From assembly GCA_037179385.1 (NCBI GenBank), contig CM074185.1, positions 49,107,000-49,170,999 of the forward strand: a stretch of 64,000 nt of DNA, written 5' to 3'. The notes under the pieces are model-generated. The model was not told where the DNA came from and did no database searches. It saw only the letters and a list, made by a program, of their open reading frames with translations. Source of the DNA: Holothuria scabra (Eukaryota > Echinodermata > Holothuroidea > Aspidochirotida > Holothuriidae). Shown piece after piece: positions 45,080 through 57,600 of the stretch. Every line of letters starts with the position of its first letter. The first letter of the stretch is position 1. The position numbers were made by a program, and so were the translations under genes.

Positions 45080-46960
45080 CGGTAGGTACTGGGCTAAAAT
45101 TTCGATACAATTACGAACTATATCCTTGAAAATTACGCATTAATTTATACTTTATAAATAATATATGACTATTGTATGAGAGAGGAGGCTGGGATACTTT
45201 GCCTAGATTAAAAAAAAGGCTACCTTTTATTCATGTCATATCGAATAACGTTATTTTTCGAAAATTGAAGACCATGCTTTGGAAATGTTTGGGGGGAGTC
45301 AAGTACCCCCCCCCCCCCTCTTCGTGCCCTATGGCGAGCCGCTAATGCAAGTAATTACGTAAATTGAATGGAACTAAGAATAACAAAGATTTGCACATGA
45401 AATGAAGAACTGAAAGTAAAATATAACACCATTGATGATGAATATTTCTAAAGATTATCAGTATGGAAGTGAAAACGTACAAATAATCATTTTTGGCCTG
45501 TCACCAAGTAGAAATTGATGTTCATTCTATATGGCTTTTTAAATACAATTAATCCACAAACACCATCAAATCACTCTTTCCTGAATGTTTTAAATTAAAC
45601 CTTGTAGGTCCCAGTTAGCATATGGATGGAGAGGAGCAGTCGAGGTGCACTTTTTAATTGCACCGGACTTGGAAAAGTAAGGGATGAAAGACAATTTGTG
45701 AAATAATGTTGCAACAGCACATGCACAGTTTTTTAAAGCCACCACACAATTGAGTTGAACTAATAGCATGCGGTAGATTAGATCATGAGAATACATTCGA
45801 AAACATAGCAACATCAGCATGAAGCATTTGAGTACAGTTAAGCGATAATATTAGAAGATGGGTTCTAATGGAGTTCTATGCGGCGCACTGGCATTCGAAT
45901 GAAAGTGTCAATAACTGCATCAAAGTCAACTTGTTCGGTGAATTCAGTATAGCCAAAGAAGAAAATCAAGTTGCTGTCATGATCGTAGATTTTAAGTAAG
46001 CCTTCGTGAGCTTTAGACGGCTGAAAGATCTCTCATTTGTCCCTGAAGATACCGCGATGGTACCAAGTACTCGGTTAAAAATAGGTTCGGAAATGCGTTA
46101 AAAATAAACCGTTGATTTTATTATCAAATGCAGTATCTCTTGCCCGGCTTTTGTCAGAGTGCCTCAATTTATTGGTTTTGGGGCGCTTCGCAACTTTTAG
46201 CCAATCAAGGAGTTGCAATATTTTGGAATCCTCCCACAACTCTCGTAACTAGGCAAGCTCTCAGCCAGCTAGCTTGATCGCCCTTGCAACAGATCTATGT
46301 GCAGAAGCAGATAGTTAAGTTTCTCTTTATGCCGACCATTAATAATTCTCTCTAGACTCTAATAATTTTTGGAGACTCAAATCTACGAATAAATCATTTT
46401 GAAATCGTCATATTTTTGAACTTTTTTTTTCTTTTACCTGGATTTCATGACTGATCAGTCAATATCAGCTGGATCCAGTACATCAGCCTTCACAGGAGAG
46501 TTTGGTTCATATAGTCAACATTATATTCTAGGGCCTAGTGCCAATAGCCATATTTGGCATTAGAAAGCAATACTCTTTGGCAGTTGGGAGATTTATTTTT
46601 CAACCCAGTGTTAGGTTGGGCAGGAAAAATATTTCTTCCCTCCTACATCGTAAGATTTAAAATATTGGAGTTTAAATCTAAACGTCTGGAGTTAGTGAGC
46701 AATCGGACGTTCGATTGGTCACTAATTCCATGATTATTTTAGATTTATTTTAACACTATTAGACTTATTTTAAAGCTACTGAGTAAAGGGCCTACATTGA
46801 TTGTCTCCTAGTGGAGACGTTTTGCCAATGCATCCTGCATGAAAATAAATATCCCGACCATGCAACAGGAGCATGTATACGGCCAATGAAAACCTTGTAT
46901 CAGTCGTACAGCTTTACAAACACCTTGTTTCAATCTTCATCTTAGGTTTCAATAACATGA
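45080..46960. other. No recognised element
   Basis: A C-run at 45307-45319 followed by CTCTTCGTGCCCTATGGCG resembles a CAGTGGCG-type end, but no partner was found. Nothing else can be named. Confidence 0.4.
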
Positions 46961-46969
46961 AGTTAGTAA

Positions 46970-47182
46970 GATAGAGTTTTACGGCCCAGTTCCCAACCTG
47001 TTGGTTGAAGTCCAGCCGACCACTGCCTTTTCTCAGTTGTGCTCTACTCCATTGCCTATGTGGAATATCACGCACAATGGCAGTAGGTTCCTTTTTTAAA
47101 GTCTTTGGTATGACTCGACCTGGGAAGCGAACCGGGCCTTCCGCGTGAGAGGTGGATGCTCTTACCATTAGAACAAACACGG
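46970..47182 (-). mobile_element. tRNA-derived SINE (copy S3)
   Basis: On the minus strand it begins CCGTGTTTGTTCTAATGGTAAG and keeps CCTCTCACGCGGAAGGCCCGG and a decayed box B (GGTTCGCTTCCC). The body is ACCAAAGACTTTAAAAAAGG, TGTGCGTGATATTCC, CAGTGGTCGGCTGGACTT. It ends CAGGTTGGGAACTGGGCCGT, AAAACTCTATCTTACTAA. An exact target duplication could not be fixed by eye. Confidence 0.8.
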
Positions 47183-47289
47183 GGTCTAATAAAAGATATG
47201 TAACTAGCAGATAACACTGTTACGCCAGTGTTTCGCAGTTAGATCATCTTCACTTCAACTTTGTCAACTTATCGTACCTCCTCGTCTGG

Positions 47290-47426
47290 TCTTTTTTTTT
47301 GGGGGGGGGGGGGGGGCGGGGGGTGCATTTGCTTTTCTCTTATTTTTTAACACCAGCCACCGCGTCCCAAAATTGTGTGAGGGTTCTCTGCCCCCTGCCC
47401 ACTCCACCCCGCTGGCTACGCCACTG
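47290..47426. mobile_element. Poly-G to GCTGGCTACGCCACTG element
   Basis: A T-run and a long G-run (from 47300) open the segment. CCCTGCCCACTCCACCCC and GCTGGCTACGCCACTG close it at 47410-47425, the inverse of the CAGTGGCGTAGCC end at 15355. Confidence 0.5.
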
Positions 47427-47799
47427 TGTACGCCGGAAACATTGAAACAAGGAATAAAATTTAGCAGTTACGGACATGTAGAATATAACGCGAAAATGCA
47501 CTCTTTGGGAATTATACCATTACTGGGCGGATAGACTGCGGCCAGTCACGGTGCATTGTGCACCACGTACGGTCCATTGTTGTGTAACCTATAATTTATG
47601 TCAAAAGGTGAACAAATAGCTGAAAAATACCGAGTATGGAAAAAATTCAAAAAAAAACTTTCTGTTTAGTTGCAAATTTGGTGGAAAATATTTTTAAGGA
47701 TGAAACAGTGAAATGAACGATCCACGATACCGTTTAAGAGCTACAATAATTAAGGTTGCATCAAAATCACGCCGAGATGAGCATAAACAGGTCCCAGAT

Positions 47800-47915
47800 A
47801 TTGTACTGAAGGAGGTGACAATTTCATATGGAGTGTGTATGAATTCAAGGACCACGAATTCCTTGGGGGATCAAACACATTTAAGATGTGATCCGCCCAC
47901 TAGACTATGGAGGTG
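47800..47915 (-). mobile_element. Possible tRNA-like SINE head, strongly decayed
   Basis: On the minus strand CCATAGTCTAGTGGGCGGATC resembles box A, and AAGGAATTCGTGGTCC about 45 bases on could be a decayed box B, followed by TTGAATTCATAC like the SINE junction TCATACC. The body beyond does not match the family. Confidence 0.25.
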
Positions 47916-49504
47916 GCTGATAATTGCAAAGAACAAACGAAACGGATTTGAACGTTTGTTCTTTAGTAACCAGGCCTTGGAAGCAGTTGTTTCACAACGC
48001 TAAGCGACGCAGAATGTGTGGGCAGAAGCCTCGGCTAGCAATGTCATACTCCCCCGCCTGGCAAAAACATCTGCATGCTATCAATAGGAATTTGAACTGT
48101 CAGTTCAACATTTCCGTAAATTGTTTACGAAGTCCTTGAAAAAACTTAAAAACTGCCGTGATCCTGACGTAGCATTTGGTATTTACCGACTGGTGTGACT
48201 TTTTTCATCCAGGAGTGACATTAATATCACGTTGTCTTTGCCCTCGACATTTTGAAATCGGTTAATGAAAATGGAAGTTCTCATACCTTAAAAGATATCA
48301 AGCGAGCTTTGATTTGAATAAACTTGTCATTTAATTCACAGTACGTACTGGAAAGCAATTTACCGCGAATGTAAGTGTGTGGACGACATTTTTGTGGAAA
48401 GAATGGGCCGCGTGTTTGCAATGAATAGAGTGCAACGTATGCATGGCGTTAGTCTAACTCCACTGTATTATTGTATTTATAAGATATCTACCTTAAATTT
48501 TGCTTAAATTTCAGTTCTTTTTCACTTAAACTTTTCGTTAAGGAGGAATCTTAGAACCAGATTCTCCCTAAGATTGCAATTCACAATTCTTATTCTTATA
48601 ATTTCCAGCCCGTAGGAATACGGAAATGTGCGCCTCAGACACTACTTAAACCTAGCAAAACAGATGACTGCCAAGTTATTAAACCCTGGTCTCTGTTTTA
48701 AAGCAGGTATAAGGTCATCATTTTATTTTGATCGTCAATTATCAGTTTGATTTGATAAGGGGTAGATCTTGCTTCAAAAAAATTGAATCGATAACTATTT
48801 TGGTTCATAGATGCCATAAAATAACGTACCGTACCCAAATACCAGCTACTGAGAACAAAACAGTGGGTAATAACAGTTCCGTTGTTGGAAAAGGTATAGA
48901 AGAAGGCGAAGCAGCTTCAAGAAAAGAAAGAAAAAAAAACAGTACCGAGATGCTTGAAAATGTTTTTAGTCCGTGGAATCTTCTTTTAATAGGGACGATC
49001 TTTCTCCGTCTTCCCCTTTTTCTCACTCAAGACTTCAGACGCGCATTTAATTCTAAGCCCCGTAAGCATATTTGCAGAATTTCCTTCGGCTAATACAGTA
49101 TCGTCCAGCATATGCCACAGATCGCTCATTCTACCACTACATTCAGTTAGAAGGGAGAAATCTCCCTTTTTTCTAACTTTCTTAGTTTAAACATTTCATT
49201 CAGTAAGCACTTAGTGTTAAACGTATAAGAATTTTATTGCGATCAAGACCTTTAATCAGCTGCTCAACATAAAACTTGAGAAGCATTCGTCACATGAGGA
49301 GGTTGAAGAGAGAGCGGGCCCAACTCTTTTAAAATAAAGTCTTTGGAATAAGAGGACCCCTTTTAATCGAAAGAAGGGTCCTCCTTTTCTCGATTAAGTG
49401 CCGTCCCTCTTTCTTCATAGATTCTTTGCTAAGATAGAAACTTAGCCTGAAAAACGCAAGAATTAATTAGGAAGCTTTGAGAGACGACTTCGAGAGCGGC
49501 GGGG

Positions 49505-49525
49505 CTAGGGGGGGGGGGGGCTTTG
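49505..49525. repeat. Poly-G tract within a GGCGGGGCTAGGGG end
   Basis: GAGCGGCGGGGCTAGGGGGG followed by CTTTGGGGCTTTAGCCC resembles the ends of the other G-rich elements (compare 7130 and 14738). The partner end is not identified. Confidence 0.3.
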
Positions 49526-50371
49526 GGGCTTTAGCCCTCTCTCAACAAAGTGATCAGCCCCCATTAGCTCCCTTCTCCTCAGACTGAAATAAGAAAATTG
49601 AAAAATTTACAAGACTCATTTAAACGATTTTATTTAGTGGAATTTTTAATGCCCCTGAAAATTTGTCCGCCATTAGTGCTAGCCAAACCTGTACAAGTAG
49701 GGGGCTACAGGCTACAGGTAGCGGACTTCCCCGTCTCTGAAAAATTAAAAGTTGGGAAATTTGCCATTTGCGACACCGGTCTACTACAGTATGGTTTTCT
49801 TATCTCTTTCTTCATGAAATTTCGAATTCTCTCCAATGAAAGCTCATTTTTTGTACTACGGTCTACTACAGTTTTACACAAGGAAGCCTATAAACGATAC
49901 ATGTAAAACACCAAAGATTTTTTGAACGTCTTGTCAAAAAGTATGTCTTACTTTTAACCTACATTTAACTGTATCAAACTAGTGGAAATAAAGAGCAAAC
50001 AACGCATATCTATCTCCAAGAATCTACCGTTATCATCTCCTTGTAGTGATTTAGCTCACGACATTTCGGTAACTGTCCAAGTCGATTAATATTCGAAAAA
50101 ATTATTGAAGGCCTAAACAGGCCCTCCAAGACTTATCTCACAAAATGCCTCCGATTCTTCCCCAAGTATTTTTCATTATGTTTCAGGACAGAGATATTGC
50201 ATCTTCACGGTAATTCAAGCAGTAAATTCCTCAATTGGGTGACGAAAATATTACCACATGATTCTGAAGAGCCATGCAGGAAATGGTATCAAATGAAGTA
50301 ACAATCCAAATAGGGTGACTCATTTCTTTTCAAGCAGTTTGCTACTCCTTCCACTAAGGGACAATACGTGA

Positions 50372-50435
50372 ACAACCTCACGGCCTTCAGACCATTTACA
50401 TTATTGGTCTGCCATGTATAGCTCCATTCTAGACG
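50372..50435. repeat. Fragment shared with 9331-9392
   Basis: AACCTCACGGCC, TCAGACCATTTACATT and CATGTATAGCTCCATT match in order and orientation. The parent element is unknown. Confidence 0.5.
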
Positions 50436-51352
50436 AAATGAAAAGACCATCTGAACGCATCTGGTTAAGAACCAGCGTAGTGTGTTTAGTCTTAGGAAAC
50501 AATCCCAACCGTGCACTTTGTATTTCTTGTCCAATTGATTACGTAGTAGTGAAATGTTTTCTTTCTGTTCGACTATTGCTCCTTAACAATTCGTCCGTAT
50601 TTTTACTGCCATTCTACCGTTAGCTTTTTATTTATCAAAGCCAATCTTTTTGAACTATAAGATTTTAATTTCCTACATTTATTAAAATAAGTATACGTTA
50701 AACGTAACTGATCTTTTAGTAATCATCTGATTACATTTTACCCAAACGTTGGGTACTTGAAAACTTGCCCAATACCTTTTACCAACACTCGGATTTTATC
50801 AAACCTTAATTTGCCCCAAAAATATGGGTAGATCGTTCACCCAGTAGTTGGTCTATAATTTCTCCATGTTGAGCACTTTGCATTTTGCTCAACGCTTTTT
50901 ACTAAACTGTTTATTTTCAAGAAAATGGCAAACCGTACAAGTGTAGTACTGTAGAAGATATCAACCTCTTCAAGAACGTAATTGAAGTATGGAGATGGTG
51001 CACATTGATATAATATTAATGTAATAATATTAAGAATGCGAGTTTCCAACTTCAGAAGGTGCCACATTACTCCCTGTTGTGTCGTCGTTCTATGAGGTTT
51101 TGTTTCTGGCGTGGACGCAAAATGATAAAATTCTGTGGGGGCTATCGTGGATTTACGAAGCTTTAATTAGATTAGCAGGATCGCTTATTCAATTGTAACG
51201 GAGCATACCTGTACTTCTTTCTGCCATGGGCGAAAAGCAAAGTTATTTTATCCACATGTTGCTTCATATGCAGCATAGTACGCACAATGGATAGGGACCT
51301 TTCACATGGTCCACTTTGTTTTGGCCTTTTTAGAATACCTCAATTAGTTTCG

Positions 51353-51810
51353 TGCAGGGAGGGGGCCGGGGGGGGGGAGGCATGACCACCCCGTCGGGAA
51401 CCACCCCGTCGGGGAACACTGCCCCCCCCCCCGTCGGGGAAGGTCGGCGATTTCATCGGGGAGGCCTAAAAATAATAAAATTAATTAATTAATTTAAATC
51501 AATTTAAATTAATTAAAAAACCTAAAAGGACTGAAGGTACTAGGTGGGTGACCTTGAACACCTTTTTTTGTTTTGCAATGCTATTTTAAAGCATACTGGG
51601 AATCGAATTTCGTTCACTTATTCTTAGCTCTGTTATATCTAATCCCATGTACCTTAGTTGTCCTATCTCATCCCCCTTCGGGGAAGAGCAGCATTTTTTG
51701 CGGAAGGCCTAAAAATGAAGAACGTAAAGGACTGAAGTTACTGGATGGATGATCGTGAACTTTTTTTTTCTGTTTGTTTTTCGTTTGTAATCCTATTTTT
51801 GATGCATCGA
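51353..51810. repeat. G/C-rich element end with an internal direct duplication
   Basis: GCAGGGAGGGGGCCGGGG opens a run of CCCCGTCGGG repeats (51390-51440). A unit GGCCTAAAAATAA ... AAAGGACTGAAGGTACTAGG ... CCTTTTTTTG occurs twice (51465-51600 and 51705-51790) with about 75% similarity, so a segment was duplicated. Confidence 0.5.
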
Positions 51811-51838
51811 TTTTAAGCCCATTACACACTATGTACAG

Positions 51839-52195
51839 CGATATCAGATCGGATTACTATCCGATTTCTGTCATTTTTAGTTAAAATCTCCTCCATTCAT
51901 TTTCGGAAAAACCAAAAAATTGCCATCCTGTGTATATATATGATCGGTATGAAAGGAATACGGAAGTCAAATATATACTTATTTCGTGACGTCACACTGT
52001 CAAATAGCTTTTATCGAACTACGCGTATCCAATAAAAGTTGTCTGCGGATATTGCGTAACGGAAAAATTGGTATAAGTTACTTAGAATTTCGTAGTATAC
52101 ACTGGCTGGCAAATTTTGGTTTCTTTCCAACCAAAGATGAAGGAGGTATTAATTAACCCTCACAAAAATCGGAGCGAAACCCGATCCGATATCGT
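51839..52195. mobile_element. ~357-bp inverted-repeat element
   Basis: CGATATCAGATCGGAT at the left is mirrored by GATCCGATATCG at the right (52184-52195). The second left segment ATCCGATTTCTGTCATTTTT is mirrored by AAAAATCGGAG. It lies between G/C-rich CCGTCGGGG blocks and may be nested in a larger element (see findings). Confidence 0.5.
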
Positions 52196-53149
52196 TGCCC
52201 CCGTTGGGGAAGACTTCCCTCCCCTTGTTGTTGAGAGAAAATCCAATTTCATCGGGGATCTATCATATACAGGCCGACGATAAAAAAAGGGGGGGGGGCC
52301 TGATAACTTCAGTCACCCCCGACGATCTTCTTGATTTTGCTTACTAGAAGACCATATTCTTCAAGGAAACTGACAATTCCAAATTTTCCTTACAAAAACG
52401 GAGAAGTGGTTTTTTCATGTGCAATGGTCTTTTTCTAAAGTCCTCCCGATCCTCTGGCAAAGGTCCGTTCGACATGCATTGCCCAATGGTCTGCCATCTG
52501 GCCTGTCCCGACACCCGAATTCTAGAAACGGTAACGAAAATCGGCGAGGCCATTTTGGGCTACACATACATACGCTACATGATAAACAGTGGCTTGAATA
52601 TGTCTCCCCTTCAAGCGGCTCATTGAGTTGGTTCGTGAAATCCAACAAATTTTTCAAAACCTGTTAAGTTTTCTTCACATGTCAATGACAAATGGTCAAA
52701 CTTGGACAATCCCCATATCCTACACGTAAATAACTGTTTTATGAGTGAGTAATTAACAGTTCATCTCGGTTTTCAAAAATTCGTGACCAGACACTTTTTC
52801 AAATTGTGCACAAAACCGTTACAAGTCAGGACACAACAACATTCAAAATTTTAACCTTTTCCGTAACTATTTGATGCGAAAATTGACTTGCATGCTAACT
52901 GTAAGCATTGTCATGTGGTAGTAACCCTTAAACACTCTCATTAAGGTATTGATATCATCTCAATGAGCCTCTTTAAGTCTGACTGAAAATTCATTTAGAG
53001 CCACCTTGTAACGTGCCATTTTTTCAAATACATTGGAAGTTAGATCATTTTGTCTGGAGTTTGGGCAGTCACGAAGAAAATTTTATCTTTTTAGTGGATA
53101 TTGCAACTGAATATAACAAAGAATTCTGGTAGAGTAAAAAAACAGTATG

Positions 53150-53640
53150 TTTTTGCATAGTTCCCCCCCCCCCCGAAAAGAGACAAGACCATTACATCTA
53201 ACTGTAGCAATACCGTACCTTTTATCTGGTAGTTTTCTGTTCACTTACCATGTTGTTTTTTCTATTAAAGTGAAATTTCTATTTCAAAGGAAGGCTCAAA
53301 ATAACGACTGCTCAAGTCTGGGAAATGACATTTTCGGGTGTCTGAGGTGTTAGTTTTTTTTAACAATTTTCTTTACGTTCCGCGCCAACTGATGGGTGTC
53401 GCTCCGCTTAGATAGTGTTTTGGTCAAAAAAATTACTTAACAGAACAATGCATGCCTGCATGTTATTCTTCGTTTTGGGGCAGTATTACAAAGTGAAAAT
53501 TTTAATGCGAAAGAAAGCTCAAAATAATGTCACTATATCGGTACTTTGTTTCTGCTTACCAGAACGGCCTCGGAAATGCCTTTTCCTGCTTTCTGGAAGT
53601 TCTGAATTTTTCAAAAATATCTGTGCGCTCGACTTGTAGT
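53150..53640 (+). mobile_element. Two family H fragments in tandem
   Basis: The first has a C-run (53163-53174), GGAAATGACATTTTCGGGTG, TTTACGTTCCGCGCCAACTG and GTCGCTCCGCTTAGATAG (53320-53415). The second, more decayed, has GGAAATGCCTTTTCCTGCTTT, CTGGAAGTTCTG and ATCTGTGCGCTCGAC (53570-53632). Both also share AAAGGCTCAAAATAACG / AAAGCTCAAAATAATG before them, so the unit is a direct duplication of about 240 bases. Confidence 0.55.
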
Positions 53641-54015
53641 TTTTCGGGCAACATTATATATTTCGGACGAAAGAAAAACAAAACAATTCTGTCCCCCTCC
53701 CAAACTGAAACACTTCCGTCGGCCTTTGTCAGACTTTTTCCACGGGAACATTTACCACTATGGTCTGATGGTCCGAGGGCATTAATCTACCTGATGATAT
53801 TCAGTAACCCCAACAAAGTTGTACAAAACTACAGATTACTCCCTACTTGATTTTTCTTATAAGAAGGTCAAATTCTTCCATAAAAACACGAAAATCTGTC
53901 ATAATATAAGTTTCAGATTGTTAAAAGCAAAATTTTCCAATTTTGATGAGTACTCAGTACAACAAATAACCAGAAAACTTTGTTAATCACCCCGACATTC
54001 TACCTAATTTGCTCT

Positions 54016-54092
54016 TGAAAGGCATATCATTGAATAAGGAACCCAAATTTTTTTCTGGAAAGGCATTTCACCTAATAAGGAACCCAAATATT
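54016..54092. repeat. Two-copy tandem repeat, ~41-bp unit
   Basis: GAAAGGCATATCATTGAATA and GAAAGGCATTTCACCTAATA are each followed by AGGAACCCAAAT. Two adjacent units only. Confidence 0.75.
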
Positions 54093-54424
54093 TAAAATAT
54101 AACCTTACCAAAAACCAAATTTTCTTATATTAAATTCCAAAATTTATGCAATAAAAGAGCTCTTAATTTTCAAATCTTGGTTCAAAAAAGGATAAAAAAC
54201 TTTTCGGGCAAACTTTAAGCCTCGTCTTGAGACCTTAGTACGTAGGACAAGAACGATTAAATGCATAACCCCAACAGAATTTCAGCTGTCGTGTGTAAAA
54301 CGTTTTTGAATTTGTTCATATCAAGTATAGATTCTTCAATAAATACCCGCAATTTTTAATTATCATTACAAAAGCCAAATTTCTTTCAAAAAATAAACTT
54401 TAGATTTTTAAGTGTTTCTTTTAA

Positions 54425-54587
54425 AAATGGCCAAAAATTTCGGCGCGCTGCGCGCGCCTCAAATTCTATCAAGTTACGTCCCACCGGTACTAACCCATCG
54501 CCTTTGTCGGGGTCTTAAACTGCTGCCCCCCCCCCGTCGGGGAGCTTGGCCCCCCTGTCGGGCAAATCCTGGCTCCACCCCTGCAAA
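54425..54587. mobile_element. G/C-rich right end, TCCTGGCTCCACCCCTGC
   Basis: GGCGCGCTGCGCGCGCC, CATCGCCTTTGTCGGGG, CCCCGTCGGGGAGC and TCCTGGCTCCACCCCTGC. The last is an imperfect inverse of GCAGGGAGGGGGCCGGGG at 51353, and the CCGTCGGGG words match that end. The 142-codon frame crossing it is read as spurious. Confidence 0.4.
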
Positions 54588-54643
54588 TCCAGAACGTAGG
54601 TCCTGTGACTGTGAAATGTATGAAACTAGGGGGTGTACATGCG

Positions 54644-54679
54644 GCAGGGAGCCGTTATTTGGAAATAACAGCTCCCTGC
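54644..54679. repeat. Short hairpin
   Basis: GCAGGGAGCCGTTATTT and AAATAACAGCTCCCTGC form a 17-base stem with one G:U-type mismatch and a two-base GG loop. Confidence 0.7.
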
Positions 54680-54689
54680 ATGCAGTTTC

Positions 54690-57600
54690 ACACGTAGGCC
54701 TATATAGTTCTGTCACTCCGTTTTTCATTCTGCTACATTGTTATAGCAGTAACACGTCCTTTAGACGTTTGCAGACTGTGATAAGCTCAGGGAATTTTGG
54801 AACAAATGTAGAAAATCAATTGGTGAGGGAAAATGGTTAAGTTAATTCTCCTAGGTCTTGACAGAACCGTTTGAAAAACTACATTTCTGCAAGTCTTTGT
54901 GCGACTGACATTTCTTCGACGAAAGCTTGGGATCCCAAGCACACGAGAAACCTACATGACAAAAAGATCTCAATTCATTGCAGCTTGTATCATAATGAAA
55001 TACATTTAGCAAACGATAAATTTGTTTACTGATTCCTATGTCAATATACCGTTTTGGAGAGGATTTTCTGCTTATTGGAATTTCGTTTACATTTCGCTAA
55101 ATTTCCAAGGCCTTTCAAGTGATTAAAACTCAGAATCTACATTCATATTCACAAAAACTCGATAAATCATTGAAAAATATTCGATTTCTGCAAGGCTTAA
55201 AATTAGATTGACCTTGCTGCAGTCCGCCGTAAACCAGTTCGGGTTAACTCTATCTTAATCTTTAAACTTGAAGGAGAAAGTAACAGAATTATGTAGGAAA
55301 ACGACGAAAGATTTAGATGGTTCAAAAGGGACGCATACAAGGAATAAAACTAGACTTGTCATTTAGAGGGTTTCAAAAAAAAATTTGATTTCAATTACTT
55401 TGAGTAAAATTGACAAGACTCACAGGTGTGGAGTGCGTATCACACGAAATCTCCACAGGTCATTTGTAGTAAAATAGAAGAAAACATAATTTATTCATTT
55501 GCAAGTAAAAGTCAAATTGAAATCTTGACAAACCGTTTTTAAACTAATTCGGCGAAAAGTTGAGGTACTTTGGATACCGATTTTTAATCCTTAAAAGTGG
55601 ATAAACGCTAAGTTAGGGCAAAATTTATTTCAATTGGCGGTTCAAACTGTGAGATGGACGCTCTGGCGACATCTAACGCAGACATCATGCACATGATGTC
55701 ACAATGCGGAAAGTACGCCCTCTTTTGGGGGCAAAACAAACCAACACAGACAAATGCAGAAAACTGATTTGTCAACCAGTCAAGTACGCGCAAAGTCTGC
55801 TACAATTGCAGGGCGAATTTCTATGGGTGTGGCCAAGTGTTCCACTGTTCTGCACAAAGGATGACGTCAGGGTGTCGCAAATGCACAAGGTGTATTGTAT
55901 TGAAGAACGCGTGTAAACGTCATCAATTTAATTTGTAGCACTTACAAGTGTTTTTTGAAATTTGCACTTTTTGTTTAAGATAAAATATGTTAGCATTATT
56001 AAGTCTCTGAATTACTTCAAGCATGTTTCTATATGGACTTAAAGTGCTCTATAGCATGGAAGCTATGATGTTCCAAAATCAAAACGATCGTAAAATTGGA
56101 GTATTCAGGGGTAAATGGAAATACTGGTTTTTAACGCAACCCATGCATGACGTTTATCTAAATATAATTTGCAACTACCTCAAAAGTGACAAATTATTAA
56201 AAAACTATTCAAAGAATTGTATAAATATACGAAAAGTGAGGCTACCAGTATTAGCCGTAATTACAACAGGGAGGTGTAACTAGTTACACTCGATTACAAC
56301 AAGCCGTGAATTGTGTTCCTAACTGTCCATGACGTAACTGTCCTTTGCGTCTAATCTTATAAGTGAACAACGTTCTGTGCAGAACAATTAGAAGCAGTGA
56401 TAGTGAATCACCGTAGTGATGGCACTAATTGGGTAGATGCCCACTGTTTAACTAGAACTGCATTTGCTTGCAAATACGCAGAATTGTAGTGCGTGTTAGA
56501 GATGTCTTTTCAGTTAGTGCAGTAGCCCAGTTTTTATTTGAACTTTAGGATTTGTTCATGGCGGGAAGAGGGGCTGTTGTTTCTTTTTGGCCACTCCTCT
56601 CAACCCTATTTCTTGATAGTACAAAGATGGACCACTTGTCTCCCAGCTCCTTGGCTGGACGCATAAAGAAATCATAGAAGAGTAACCAATGATGGAGTAA
56701 ATCCGGACCTTCTATGCTAATAGTCAGTCACTAGCTTTATTTTGAAGCATATTTGCCAACAATGAAGCAAGTGCTGAGTAGTCCTTGAACAAGACCGTGT
56801 ACTGCGCTTAACGTTAGGACCTACTCCGTATACAGTCTAGTGTGGAGTAAAATGAAGTGGACGAAGCATAGTCCCGTTCAAGGACTCGTGCTGAGTAGCC
56901 TACTTAGCCATACGTTATGCTCTGTTGTGTTGCTTACTCCTGCCTGAAATGGTTTTATCGGTTCTCGACTCCCCTTTCACGGTATGTTAAATAATGACGC
57001 CCTCTCAAGCCGATCTCTGACTGCACCGCTGCATGCATATGACAACTGTCTCGTGGAAGGCCGAATAACTGTTGACGCTGTGTGTTTTAACATCCGTGTT
57101 TCGTTAATTCGCAATGCATGCTACATGCATGCTGTCAAAACGTTTCGGTCAGACTGCTGTCAAAATAGCTTCTGCTTTTACCACTGAAATAAAGCATGAT
57201 AATAGAACTACAGCACAAGTCGCTTAATCCAATGCAGTAAAGCCAATTCGTTCCGTACAGGGAATTGGCAATACCCTGCTCCGTAGTAGCTAGATGAAGA
57301 TACTGTACAATAACGTCTTGATACTGTTCAACGATAGTGGACGCAATGGCGCCGTGTTACGTATACCAGTTTGGAAGCAGCGATTGATTCTCCAGACTTA
57401 TCACTTCAGTGTGAAAAGGCCGAACCACATTACATCGCGTTTTCTGGAAATTTATCCGCAATGCTCTTTCATGAAGCTAACTCCTTAAATCAGCCTTGTA
57501 AGTGTAGTATTTGCTTTTCTCAAGTTGATTTTTGTTTAAAGACGGCCACAGATTGCACTTACTGCTATTGTTAAAGGGTAGAGCATGGATATTTGTACGA

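Noticed and set aside
47713..48003. 96-codon plus-strand frame
   Set aside because: Part of it coincides with a possible decayed SINE head on the other strand. No domain is visible.
52397..52562. Minus-strand exon candidate (MASPIFVTVSRIRVSGQA...) with a GTAAGG donor
   Set aside because: It lies inside the suspected composite element 51353-54587 and all strands are open over this GC-richer patch. No domain was recognised.
54412..54840. 142-codon open frame on the plus strand
   Set aside because: It runs through a G/C-rich transposon end and a hairpin. Its composition (poly-Pro/Arg) is that of the repeat.
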